Source of the DNA: DALYJJ01 sp033763935
GTDB taxonomy: Bacteria; Acidobacteriota; Terriglobia; Bryobacterales; Bryobacteraceae
Direction: 5' to 3'
Length of the DNA: 64,000 nucleotides
Assembly: GCA_033763935.1 (NCBI GenBank)
Contig: JANRJO010000006.1
Coordinates: 1-64,000, forward strand
Of this stretch, positions 8,814 to 17,831 are shown one piece after another; position 1 is the stretch's first letter; every line of letters starts with the position of its first letter. The notes below the pieces were generated by a model that searched no databases, had not been told where the DNA came from, and worked only from the letters and a program-made list of their open reading frames with translations. The position numbers and the translations under genes were made by a program.

Positions 8814-8947
8814 GCCTGACGTGCGGGGCGAGAAGCCTGGGGCTGTGTCATCTAGGTGGAGAGGGTTCACCCGAGTGGCAAGCCGCGTCGCAGTGGAGGC
8901 CCTCGTGAGGCACGGCTGCCAGCCAAGGGACCGCCGTCCCCCGCGTG
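8784..8947. other. Gap holding the fossil end of a duplicated thioredoxin gene
   Basis: Bases 8784-8813 match the 3' end and stop codon of the DsbA-like gene at 14968-14992, including the codons for a C-terminal ATGKATGN-like tail and the TAG that doubles as ribosome-binding site for the giant gene. The remaining 8814-8947 has no counterpart there and no gene. This explains the only long gap in the middle of the operon. Confidence 0.75.
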
Positions 8948-10138
8948 CTACTGGTTCCAAATTGCTCGGGCAAAGCCGCGAGAGCCGCCGGTGGGCCACG
9001 TGACGTTGACGGTGGCGGTCGTTGACGCAAGCGTGCCGGTAAGGGTAAAGGGCAGGGTCTGGTCGGGTGCCGATTCACTGTAGATGACGAGGGTACCCGC
9101 TGTGCCTGGCGGAACATTCGCTCCGGTGATGACTACTGGAACGGGGGCACTGGTGTTGATTGTGGCATCGGGGAAGACGAAGGGATTGGCGTTGATCGTT
9201 ATCCCATTCACGCTGGTGACGGAGATGGTTGAAGGACCGGCGACGGGGGGAGCGACGTTGTAGGGGAGCGACGTTAGGGCTATGCCCGCCGAGGTGTTGA
9301 TGGCGCAGTCCCTGGCGCCGGTGGTACCACTTAAGGCGTATGCCTCGTACCGCACGACTCCGCCGCCCCCGCGCGCACCTCCGGTTGGGTCTGGGCCGCC
9401 GCAAACATACACGAAGCCACTCACGATCGAGTTCGCGACTAGGCGGACGGCGCCGCCGCTTCCACCGCCCCCTAGATTGCCCACTGCTCCTCCAATTGCA
9501 TTGATAAGGCCGTTGTTCGCGATCTTGGTTGAGCTCGCAATGAGGATCGCGCCTCCACCGGCGCCACCGCCGCCGCAGCCGATCCCTGTAGAGCAACCGC
9601 CACCGCCGCCAGAGCCGCCGATGAGCGGCTGTAGGTAACTTGACCCGGTGTAGGAGGCTGGACCGCCGAACTGCGTGTTTGAGCTGTTCCAGCCTGGCGC
9701 CAGGCCACCTCCCGGTCCATTGCCGGCAGTCGCGGGTTGTCCGGTACTCAACCGGGCCACCCCGCCGGAGTAGCCACCAGGACCGGGTTCCGAGGGTGCT
9801 CGATAGCTAGGATTATTCGCCGCATGGCCGGCCCTGCCCGAGAGGTCGACAGTACCATTGATTGTGACGTCGCCTTGCGCTAGCCAGTACACTGGACCGC
9901 TAAAGACCCAGCCTGACAGCCGGACGGTTGTCCCGGCCCCGATCGTGATTGTCGTGAAGTGGTAGATGTTGTTCGCGCGTGGAGCGAGTCCGTTCGGCGG
10001 GAAGTGAACCTCGCCGAGGTTGGCCGCATAGGTCAAGGCTCCATCGGCTCCCGTAGACCCACTGCTGAAGGGCTGGGGTTGGCCATACGCAGCCGCGATG
10101 AGTGTTACGAGGACGAGGGGGATGGCGAATTTCGTCAT
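8948..10138 (-). CDS. Secreted glycine-rich protein, copy A of the duplicated pair
   Basis: A 396-residue protein with a classical signal peptide ending near AAAYGQ. The mature part begins with a Ser/Gly segment (PFSSGSTGADG) and continues with short beta-type phrases such as VYWLAQGDVTINGTVDLSG. A Gly-rich core (GGSGGGGGCSTGIGCGGGG) with two cysteines absent from copy B follows, then a C-terminal sandwich-like domain. It is homologous to 3587-4798 over its whole length but clearly diverged. Start: AGGAG with a 6-base spacer, only 2 bases after the stop of the giant gene, so the two are translationally coupled. The constant pairing with a giant type-3-repeat protein suggests the two work together at the cell surface; the role itself is unknown. 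Confidence 0.7.
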   Translation of the reverse strand: MTKFAIPLVLVTLIAAAYGQPQPFSSGSTGADGALTYAANLGEVHFPPNGLAPRANNIYHFTTITIGAGTTVRLSGWVFSGPVYWLAQGDVTINGTVDLSGRAGHAANNPSYRAPSEPGPGGYSGGVARLSTGQPATAGNGPGGGLAPGWNSSNTQFGGPASYTGSSYLQPLIGGSGGGGGCSTGIGCGGGGAGGGAILIASSTKIANNGLINAIGGAVGNLGGGGSGGAVRLVANSIVSGFVYVCGGPDPTGGARGGGGVVRYEAYALSGTTGARDCAINTSAGIALTSLPYNVAPPVAGPSTISVTSVNGITINANPFVFPDATINTSAPVPVVITGANVPPGTAGTLVIYSESAPDQTLPFTLTGTLASTTATVNVTWPTGGSRGFARAIWNQ

Positions 10139-10140
10139 GA

Positions 10141-13100
10141 CTATCTCCTGCTGGACAACGATGCGGTGGTTCCTGGGCCGCCTTCGCCCGGAAGGGCGCG
10201 GAGCAAGCGGCGTACAAAGCTTGGAATGGATTGATTCCCCTGCCGGGCGATTGAGATCGGGTAACGGAGCGAAACAGCCGGAATGACATTCCCGGCGGTG
10301 TCCTCAAGGCCCGTCAGGTTGAGCTCGAGTTGGCTCGCGGCACGGGGAGGTTCCTGAACGAGGACGTAGACGGTTCTGCCACCATCGGCGAACTGGAGGG
10401 AGAACGGCAGCGGATTTCCTCCCTGTGTCACGCTGATGGACTGAGGCCCAGCAGTCAGCAAGTTGATTGGCCGATCGAACGTGAGGCGGATCTCCTGAGC
10501 CCCACTCGAGAGCGGCGTTCCCTGGGCGGGACTTTCGGCGAGGAGGGCAGGCGTGCCAGAAACCCTCTCGTTACCGGTGCTCACCGCCTGTTCATGCGGG
10601 TTGACCGGTCTGCCGGTCGTGTCGGTCACACTGGAGGATACCTTCAGGAGATACTGCGATTCCGGCAACAGCGGGGGCGTTGGGGTGACGTGGACGGTGC
10701 GATCACCGCGCAGCCTTATCTCAGCGGGCGCCTGCTGGCCGGTGGTGGCGTCGATTAGGGTAACACTGGAACTGTTGACGCTAGAGGCATCCAGAGCGCG
10801 GTCGTACTCTACTTCGAGGATGGCGTCGGTGTTCCGTGTTCGGCGGCCGGGGGCGATTCGCGAGGGCGTCGCGGGAACGCCGGCAGCATCCTCTGAGGGA
10901 ATCAGGAATAGGCGTTCGTGCGTCGGTTCCCCGACGGCCTTGACCAGAAGCTGCACGGCTGCGCCGGGGCGGAACGGGCGTTCGGGAACGAACTCTACTT
11001 GCTGACCGGACTGGCGGAAGGTACCTTTCACCCCATCGTCGTCGACGCTCGCGAAAACCTCGCAGGCGGCGGTGAGCCACCCCTCAGTGACGGGCCGAGT
11101 GAGCGTGAAGTGAAGCGACGGGCCGGACCGGTGCGCAATAACGCTCGCTGCGTTCGCGGGAGATTGGGGTGCGGTCTGGAACTCGCTTTCGAATTCCTCC
11201 AACTCATGGCCGGAGATGTCGCGCAAGCCAGAACCGACGCGCACTCGAATCGGGGTTGCGGCCGGGAGGTTCGCCAGCAGCGTGACGGTTCGCAGGTCCG
11301 AGGAATAGCGAATCTCGGGTGTCAGTGCAACGTCTCCGGCCGCGACTGTGAAATGGGCTGGTTGAATCGAGGACGGGTCAAGGGCGTGGCTGAAGGCCAG
11401 CATGATAGGGGAAGCCGGGGCTACAGTTGACGCTCGGTGGCGGGGAGCCACCGCGAGGACCGTGAAGGCGGCATCTCGTTCGGGGCCCGGCTTCGCAGCG
11501 GTGTTTGTCTCCTCCGCTGTAGTTGGACTTTCGGTGGGAGCGAGGGGCACCGATGGCGAGGCGACCTTGAGGCCAGAGTAATTGGCACAAGCAGCGGGCC
11601 CGAGCGTTGCGTTGCAGATGGAGAACAGGATGCTGTTCGCCTCTAACACGATGGTGAGGGGTGCGTTCAGGACTGAAACGGGAATGGTGCCCGCTTCCGC
11701 TGGGGAGTTCGCCCTTGGCGCCAAGGCCAGCAGAGAGAAGGGGCGGCTGTTAGCCTCGGTTGGCGATTGGGCCGTTGGCCTCAGGTTCAGGAGTGTCAGG
11801 GGCCGCGATACGGCGGCCGAGGGCGACGCTGCGGAGGCAGCGAAGTTGGTTACCGCGGCGGTATTCGAAATGACGTTACCAGAGATTCTGGAGTTGAGGG
11901 GGGTGCTGGACGCCTTAGTGGGATCCGAGCCGGTGGCCACCTCCACAGCGTCGTTGTACCCATCCCCGTCTGTGTCGCCGGTGACCGGGTCAGTCCCCAG
12001 AGTCACCTCCAATGCGTTCGGTAAGCCATCGTTATCGGTGTCGTCGGACGGAGAGAGGTTGTAGACAGTAATGGTGTTGCCGGCGGAGGGGGCCGCGTCG
12101 GAAGAACCAGCCGTGGTGGTTGCCACGATCACAAATTGCCCGGACGCCGCCGGCGCAATAGCTGCCGTGAGTTCAGCGGAGGCGCCGTCCGCGGCGATGG
12201 AAGTTACGGCGAGGGTGATGGGCGATGGAGATGGCAGAACGGAGAAGTTCGCGTTTGTCAGCCTCGCGCCGGTCACGACGAGCTTCGGAATGGCGGTATT
12301 AGCCAGGGCCGTCCTCGGCTGCACCGAAGTGATTACAGGGATCGGAAGGACTCTTACGTCGCCCACATTGGTCGCGCCACCCGGGACTGGTGGAGAAGCC
12401 GCCGACTCTCCCCCATTCAGTATGTTATTGACCGTCGCGCGGGCGCTGACGACAACGGGTCCGCGGATGGTCGGGAGGCCGGGAATGCTGAAGGTCCCAT
12501 TCCCGCTGCTCGTCGCCGATACACCGAAGGAACTCACAGCAGCACCCGCGACTGGCAGGTTCTGGGCATCGACGACCCTCCCTATCGCGGTAGTCATGGG
12601 ATCGGCAATCACGGGCACGACGATGTTCGCGGCGACTCCTACGTTGTTACCGAAATCTGTGGCCGTGGCACCGAAGGTGAGTGTAGTGGCCGACACGGGG
12701 ACAGCGTAGGAAGCACGGTAAGGAGTGCCTGTCGGAGTTCCGATGGTCAGGCCATTCACCGTGAAGTTGACTGAGGCGACAGCCACGTCATCGTCCGCCG
12801 TCGCGGTGACGGTGGTCTGCTGGCCGCGGATCAAAGTGGTAGCTGGAGTTGGGAACGTGATCTGGACCGCCGGTGGCTTCCCGCCCGTGTCGACGATGTC
12901 CTGATATTTCAGGATTCGCAGCGTCCCGGTCGCGGGAATGACCAGATAGCCATAGCTGTTGTCAACGGCGACACTCGAGCTGAAGCCGGGGCTCAGCAAC
13001 GTCCAGAATCCGACGCTCGCGGGGTTGAGCGGAGCGGAGGTGTTCACCAGAGGAACGGCCCGGCCGAAGCTGACGTCCGCGGTGATTGCAATGTCTCCGA

Positions 13101-14961
13101 AGCCCGCCACATCCACTGGGGCACCCCCCAGATCCGCTCGCAAGGATGCCGAGATCACCGGGCTGTCCGGATTGCCGACGTGCGCCGAAGTGAAGCTACG
13201 CTGAGCGTCTGCCAGCAAGGCAGCGGGCAGTTTCAGCAGCACGCGGCGGACATCGCCACCGGGCAGCAACCCGCGTAATCGAGGTGAGCCGGGGTTGGAG
13301 ATATCGGCCATCTGCAAGCCCGAGGTTCCCATGGCCACGGCGGCGATGCCGGTCACTTCATCAAAGTCGAATCCCAGAGCCGGGCCCGGTGTGGCAAAGG
13401 TGCGAATGATAGCCGGGGCGGCCGGATTGGACACGTTCACCAGCGAGACCCCGCCAGATTGGGCGGCGACAGCCAGGGTGCTGCCACGCAGCGTCAGCGA
13501 GACCGGGTTGCCGGGGATTGCCAGGGACGTCAAGGGCACGAGCGCATTTGGGTTCTGGACGTTCAGAACCCTCAAAGATCCGCCCGAATCCGCCGCGAAC
13601 ACCGTCTGGCCCACCGCCCGCACCGCCTGCACGTTCCCCAGCCCACCCAGCGTGCCCCTTGCGACCGGCTGGGCGCGGTTGGACAGATCCACCACCGTGA
13701 CCCCACTATTTCCCGCAGCGACGTACGCGAAGTTGCCCGCTACGTCCACGGCGACCGCCCCAGGGACGTTCAACGTGGAGATCTCGACCGGAGTAAACGC
13801 GCTCACCGTGCCCGGCACCGGGGCGACGAGAGTGCTCTGCCGGATGGTGATCACGCAATTCCCGGCGCTACCAGAGAAGACCAGCCCCGGCTGCCCGCCG
13901 AAGTTGCAGACGTTCAGGTCACTCGAGGTATAAGAGGTCCGAGGGTCGGCCGTCAGATCCAACGTCGTCTTTCCGTCGATCAGCGAGACTCTCCAGTTCA
14001 ACTGGATCGAAGCGACCGGGGTGGCGATGCTCGTCTTGAGCGCGAAGGAAGGCGGGGTCAGGGTGGATGTCGCTACGGCTTTTTGAAGGTCGTAGCTGTT
14101 ACGGTCGGCGGGGTTGGTCGCGTTTTGGACCTCGACGCCGTCGGGGATGCGGTCGCCGTCGGTATCCGTGAGGAGGGGGCTCGATTTGTGTCTGTTGACC
14201 TCGTCGCCGTCCCGAAGGCCATCGGCGTCGGTGTCGGGCTTATTGGGGTCGGTGCCGGACTGGAACTCCTGGAGGTTGGTGAGGTCGTCGCGGTCGGTGT
14301 CGAGGAGGTGGACGATGGGGTCCGTGGGATTCAGGCCGTTCGCGACAAGCCATGAGACGGGGATGCCGCCTACGGTGGCGCCGCCGACGAGCACGGTGGC
14401 GGTGATGATCCCCGTCGCGCCGTCGTTGTTCGCTTGGATAACGACGGTGCCGTTTGAAACCGCGGTGAGCAGGCCGCCCGCGGTGATGGTGGCGATGGCC
14501 GGATTGCTGATGGTGTAGTTGGTGCCGGTGCTGGCGGCGGTGACGTTCCTGGTGGAACCGTTCGGGTACTGGGCCGTCACGATGAGTTGCGCGGTCTGAC
14601 CGAGCGTGGTGAGGGAGACGGAGGCCGGCGCGATGGTGAGCGAACTGGGGATGGGGGTGGCGCTGCCGAGCGTGATGGCGGGCAGGTTGACGGCGCCATT
14701 GGGCGGGATGGTGAAGAAATCCGATTCGCCGAAGACGGTGACGCCGTTCTGGAGGCAGGTGGCGCGCGCCTTCACCTGGCCGAAGTTCGCGGGAACGTTG
14801 GGCAGCACCCACCGCCCGTCCGGTCCAACGGGCACGGTGCGGTTGAGGACACTTACGGTACAGCTCTGGTTCAACTGAGCAAAGGCGGATGGGAGCCCAC
14901 ACGCGACTGCCGCCGCCAGGGAGGCGGCTCGGGCGATCGTCTGTAGGGTTCCGCGTCGCAT
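10141..14961 (-). CDS. Giant exported thrombospondin-type-3/LVIVD/Ig-like protein, copy A
   Basis: A 1606-residue exported protein. Signal peptide 1-28 (cut near PSAFA). Ig-like group 2 domain ~108-200; type-3 calcium-binding repeats ~217-275 with DTDRDD, DTDADG and DTDGD loops; LVIVD-type propeller ~395-570; Ig-like domain ~660-740; carboxypeptidase-regulatory-like domain ~750-830; IPT-like domain ~850-950; second type-3 repeats ~970-1020; four weak FSLL/FSILN-like repeats ~1050-1135. The C-terminus (~1160-1600) is a set of SbsA/Big_5-type Ig-like domains (APASPIMLAFSHALDP-type openings) that copy B lacks. The start 6 bases after the DsbA-like gene uses the TAGGAA of that gene's stop as its ribosome-binding site. 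Likely a calcium-dependent surface protein or adhesin. Confidence 0.78.
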   Translation of the reverse strand: MRRGTLQTIARAASLAAAVACGLPSAFAQLNQSCTVSVLNRTVPVGPDGRWVLPNVPANFGQVKARATCLQNGVTVFGESDFFTIPPNGAVNLPAITLGSATPIPSSLTIAPASVSLTTLGQTAQLIVTAQYPNGSTRNVTAASTGTNYTISNPAIATITAGGLLTAVSNGTVVIQANNDGATGIITATVLVGGATVGGIPVSWLVANGLNPTDPIVHLLDTDRDDLTNLQEFQSGTDPNKPDTDADGLRDGDEVNRHKSSPLLTDTDGDRIPDGVEVQNATNPADRNSYDLQKAVATSTLTPPSFALKTSIATPVASIQLNWRVSLIDGKTTLDLTADPRTSYTSSDLNVCNFGGQPGLVFSGSAGNCVITIRQSTLVAPVPGTVSAFTPVEISTLNVPGAVAVDVAGNFAYVAAGNSGVTVVDLSNRAQPVARGTLGGLGNVQAVRAVGQTVFAADSGGSLRVLNVQNPNALVPLTSLAIPGNPVSLTLRGSTLAVAAQSGGVSLVNVSNPAAPAIIRTFATPGPALGFDFDEVTGIAAVAMGTSGLQMADISNPGSPRLRGLLPGGDVRRVLLKLPAALLADAQRSFTSAHVGNPDSPVISASLRADLGGAPVDVAGFGDIAITADVSFGRAVPLVNTSAPLNPASVGFWTLLSPGFSSSVAVDNSYGYLVIPATGTLRILKYQDIVDTGGKPPAVQITFPTPATTLIRGQQTTVTATADDDVAVASVNFTVNGLTIGTPTGTPYRASYAVPVSATTLTFGATATDFGNNVGVAANIVVPVIADPMTTAIGRVVDAQNLPVAGAAVSSFGVSATSSGNGTFSIPGLPTIRGPVVVSARATVNNILNGGESAASPPVPGGATNVGDVRVLPIPVITSVQPRTALANTAIPKLVVTGARLTNANFSVLPSPSPITLAVTSIAADGASAELTAAIAPAASGQFVIVATTTAGSSDAAPSAGNTITVYNLSPSDDTDNDGLPNALEVTLGTDPVTGDTDGDGYNDAVEVATGSDPTKASSTPLNSRISGNVISNTAAVTNFAASAASPSAAVSRPLTLLNLRPTAQSPTEANSRPFSLLALAPRANSPAEAGTIPVSVLNAPLTIVLEANSILFSICNATLGPAACANYSGLKVASPSVPLAPTESPTTAEETNTAAKPGPERDAAFTVLAVAPRHRASTVAPASPIMLAFSHALDPSSIQPAHFTVAAGDVALTPEIRYSSDLRTVTLLANLPAATPIRVRVGSGLRDISGHELEEFESEFQTAPQSPANAASVIAHRSGPSLHFTLTRPVTEGWLTAACEVFASVDDDGVKGTFRQSGQQVEFVPERPFRPGAAVQLLVKAVGEPTHERLFLIPSEDAAGVPATPSRIAPGRRTRNTDAILEVEYDRALDASSVNSSSVTLIDATTGQQAPAEIRLRGDRTVHVTPTPPLLPESQYLLKVSSSVTDTTGRPVNPHEQAVSTGNERVSGTPALLAESPAQGTPLSSGAQEIRLTFDRPINLLTAGPQSISVTQGGNPLPFSLQFADGGRTVYVLVQEPPRAASQLELNLTGLEDTAGNVIPAVSLRYPISIARQGNQSIPSFVRRLLRALPGEGGPGTTASLSSRR

Positions 14962-14992
14962 GGGTTCCTAGTTCCCGGTGGCCTTTCCGGTG
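14044..14992. repeat. Direct repeat, copy A (partner of 7866-8813)
   Basis: This 949-bp segment corresponds to 7866-8813 with about 30 mismatches and one extra G by the start codon. It spans the first ~305 codons of the giant gene and the last 25 bases of the DsbA-like gene. It is the likely source of the copy B version because here the upstream gene is intact. Confidence 0.85.
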
Positions 14993-16119
14993 CTCGCACC
15001 TGGGGGCTGCGCCGCGAGCGCGCCAGTGACCTGCTCGACGAGAGCCTGCAGGCTCGGCACACCGTCCGTTCGGGCGCCATTGACGAAGATCACGGGGCTG
15101 CCACGCACGCCGCGCTGGAAGCCGTCGGCGATATCTGCCTCGACGCGGGGCGTGTACTTTCGCTTGCGGATGGTTTCGGAGAACGCGGCCTGGTCGAGTC
15201 CGAGCGTACCGGCGAAGGCGATCAAGTCCTGTTCGCGCACGGATTCCTGGCGGTCAAAGATGTAGTTCGCCATGCGCCAGAAGTGGCCTTCGCGCGCGGC
15301 GGTCATGGCGGCGTCGTGAACGACCGCGGCCTGCGGATGGAAGGCGAGCGGGAAGTTGCGGAACTGGACGCGCACCTGGTCCGGGTACTTCGCGAGCAGT
15401 TCCTCGATGATGTAGTGTGCGGTGCGGCTGACCGGGCTTTGGAGGTCCGCAAAGAACTCGAGGGTGACGGGGGCGCCGGCGGGGCCCTTGCTGAGCAGGG
15501 TATCGGCGATTTCGGCGAGCGCGACGCGGCGGCCTACGTCCGCCTGCACGAGGGCTTTCAACTCGGTGATGGTCTTGGCGCCCGAGTAGAGCTTTCCGTT
15601 GACGAAGAAGGTAGGGGTGCCCTGCACGTTGCGAGCGGCGCCTTCGGCCAAGTCGGCTTCGACCTTCTTCTTCGTGCTTTCGCTGTCCAGGTCCTGTTGG
15701 AAGCGCGTCATGTCGAGCTTGAGGGAGCCTGCGTACTTGAGCAGATCCTCGCGCCCAAGAGCGCCTTGGTTCGCGAACAGGGCGTCGTGCATTTCCCAGA
15801 ACTTGCCTTGTTCCGCGGCGGCGACGGCGGCCTGGGCGGCGAGGCGCGCGTTTCGATGGAAGCTGAGGGGGAAGTTCTTGAAGTGGACCTTCGTGCGGGT
15901 ACCCTCGATGCCTTTGGTCTCCAGTTCGCGCGCAACGGGCGCGAAGGACTTACAGAAGGGGCACTCAAAGTCGGAGAAGATTTCAATGGTGACTTCGGGA
16001 TCCATCGACTCCGCTGCCCGCGCGGTAACAGGGAAGGTGGCTGCCGCAAGGAGGACGAGGATCAGGATGAGCGCTCTCGCCGACACGTCTTTCCCTTCCA
16101 CTGTCTGCGTCCTCTTCAT
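14968..16119 (-). CDS. Double DsbA-like thioredoxin protein (second domain without CxxC)
   Basis: Start at the ATG at 16119 (383 residues), which has AAAGGAGGG 7 bases upstream and overlaps the previous stop as ATGA; the longer frame to 16155 lacks this. An N-terminal signal/anchor (~10-35, ending near TARAAE) is followed by two DsbA/DSBA-oxidoreductase-type domains. The first (~40-195) has the active site CPFC at 52-55 and the cis-Pro region GTPTFFVNG. The second (~205-370) repeats the same fold words (FFADLQSPVSRTAHY, GSPVIFVNG) but has SPVS where CxxC should be, so it should be redox-dead. Probably a periplasmic disulfide oxidase or isomerase with a substrate-binding second half. Its neighbours include a 32-cysteine secreted protein and a di-heme cytochrome. 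Confidence 0.82.
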   Translation of the reverse strand: MKRTQTVEGKDVSARALILILVLLAAATFPVTARAAESMDPEVTIEIFSDFECPFCKSFAPVARELETKGIEGTRTKVHFKNFPLSFHRNARLAAQAAVAAAEQGKFWEMHDALFANQGALGREDLLKYAGSLKLDMTRFQQDLDSESTKKKVEADLAEGAARNVQGTPTFFVNGKLYSGAKTITELKALVQADVGRRVALAEIADTLLSKGPAGAPVTLEFFADLQSPVSRTAHYIIEELLAKYPDQVRVQFRNFPLAFHPQAAVVHDAAMTAAREGHFWRMANYIFDRQESVREQDLIAFAGTLGLDQAAFSETIRKRKYTPRVEADIADGFQRGVRGSPVIFVNGARTDGVPSLQALVEQVTGALAAQPPGASTGKATGN

Positions 16120-17753
16120 CGCGCCGACCCTCCTTTCGACCACGCCGGAGGCCACTCCCTGGCCTTGAAGTTCTCATCCACGATCAAGTCTTTCGTGCCC
16201 GGCGGCAAGACCTGAAGCGTCTTGAGGAACTCGATGAGCGAGTCCTGGTCACCGGCGGGCAGAGCTTGAAAGGCTCGCCGCGACTCCTGCGCTTCCCCGG
16301 CATGAGCGAGGACGGAACGCCGCATAGTGGTGAACAAGCCATGGTGAAAATGGTTGGGCATGTTGGCGGCGCCCCAGAGGCGTTTGGTGAGGAAGCGGCG
16401 GTTGCCCTCCTTGAACTTCTTTGACCAGGGAGACTGGTTCATGTCGAGCGGTTCGGCGTCTTCGGGTTCGCAGATATCGTGCAGTTTGAAATCGGTGTAG
16501 GCTTCCACCCAGACGACGCCCGACGGGTCCGGCTTGAGCCGCGGTACGGGGAGTTCGTCGCTCGAGAGGTCTACATAGAGGGTCTTCGTCTCGCCGGTGC
16601 GGAGGTTGCCGGGAGGGTTGTAGGGGTTCGGCTCCGAGTAGATCCAGCCCTTCTTGTCCAGCGGGAGGCGGGGAATGTGGCAGGTGGCGCAGCCGACCTG
16701 GTCGAAGAGCTTTTCGCCTCTGAGCACGGCTTCTTCGATGATTCGGACGCGGGGGATCACGCGGCCAGGTAGCTGGATCGCAGCCTGATAGATGCTGACT
16801 GCGGTCATGTCCGCGCGGGTCAGCTCGTTCTTGAATCCGTCGCCGTCCGGATCGGCATCGACTCCGAAGCGCTCCGTGGACTGGATTCCGTGGTGATGAT
16901 TGAAGGCGTTATTCGTGAACTCGCGGATGGAAACAACGTTCGACGCCTGATGCCAGGGACGGATCACCAGACTCGGCGGATGGCTGGAGATCGTCGCCAG
17001 CAGACTCAAGCGGCCCAAACCTTCGACCTTCGATGTATCCCAGGTGCCGGTCTTCGAGAGGGTAAGTCTGCCGAAGCTGATGCCTTTGGAGACGAGTTCC
17101 TTCGTCTGGCCGGGTTTGATGTTGTCCCGAGTCGCCTGAAGATCCTCAGTGATCTGGCGTGCGAGCATTTCGAGGTATCCGGCGCCGAAGAGTCCAGTTG
17201 TCGCCCGCTGATTGGCGAGCGCTTCCACGAGCGCAACTTTTCCCTCTTCGTCGGCTGCCCCGCGCGTGGGGACTTTGTCTGAGGGATCACTCGTGGCGAA
17301 GTCGAACCGTTGGCCCAACACGAATACGTTCGTGACCAGGTCGCCTGAGCCACCAGAGATGCCGTAGGGCGCGCTATGGCATCCAGCGCAGGAGTTGGCG
17401 TCGGGTGCAGATATGCGGTTGAATCCGCGAATGCCCGTCAGCCGAAGCGACGGATCGGAAAGAGGACGACCTGTGCCCTTCGTGAGCGGGCGCCCACCCC
17501 CTTCCTGCTCCGTCCAGTTCGAGCTGAAAATGCCGCGCCCATGCGAAAGTAAGCCTGCGATGGACAGCTTCTCTTCATCGCCGTCACTCAGATGCCTTGT
17601 TACGGACACTTCGCTGCCGATGTCGTCCGATCGGTCCCGCTTGACTGGAACACCGACAGTCGAGGTTTGGGCGAGCCCGATGCTGACGTCGAAGGCCAAA
17701 CAGGTAAAAGCCAGAAGGAACGCCCCCTTCACCTGTGATTTATCGAAGTTCAT
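16116..17753 (-). CDS. Di-heme cytochrome c (DHOR/MauG-like cytochrome peroxidase family)
   Basis: The start at 17753 (545 residues) is chosen over 17819 because GAGGAG sits 6 bases upstream and a signal peptide (ends near IGLAQ) follows directly. Two c-type heme sites are seen: CAGCH at about residue 122 and CATCH at about 354, with a Met/His-rich C-terminal region (NMPNHFHHG) that may supply distal ligands. Size and layout fit the di-heme oxidoreductase family (DUF1111, DHOR-type), periplasmic electron-transfer or peroxidase proteins. It overlaps the DsbA-like gene by 4 bases, so the two are made together. An attractive but unproven idea is that it accepts electrons during disulfide formation. 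Confidence 0.8.
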   Translation of the reverse strand: MNFDKSQVKGAFLLAFTCLAFDVSIGLAQTSTVGVPVKRDRSDDIGSEVSVTRHLSDGDEEKLSIAGLLSHGRGIFSSNWTEQEGGGRPLTKGTGRPLSDPSLRLTGIRGFNRISAPDANSCAGCHSAPYGISGGSGDLVTNVFVLGQRFDFATSDPSDKVPTRGAADEEGKVALVEALANQRATTGLFGAGYLEMLARQITEDLQATRDNIKPGQTKELVSKGISFGRLTLSKTGTWDTSKVEGLGRLSLLATISSHPPSLVIRPWHQASNVVSIREFTNNAFNHHHGIQSTERFGVDADPDGDGFKNELTRADMTAVSIYQAAIQLPGRVIPRVRIIEEAVLRGEKLFDQVGCATCHIPRLPLDKKGWIYSEPNPYNPPGNLRTGETKTLYVDLSSDELPVPRLKPDPSGVVWVEAYTDFKLHDICEPEDAEPLDMNQSPWSKKFKEGNRRFLTKRLWGAANMPNHFHHGLFTTMRRSVLAHAGEAQESRRAFQALPAGDQDSLIEFLKTLQVLPPGTKDLIVDENFKAREWPPAWSKGGSAR

Positions 17754-17831
17754 GGCCAACTCCTCGACGACCGAGTCCACCCGTGTCAACGTCCGACCGA
17801 TTTCTGGATCAATGCGCATACAATGCCGCCG

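Noticed and set aside
8784..8999. 72-codon N-terminal extension of the copy B giant protein
   Set aside because: The paralogue starts at the equivalent of 8783, where a signal peptide begins; the extension overlaps the end of the upstream gene and reads through the old DsbA stop in another frame.
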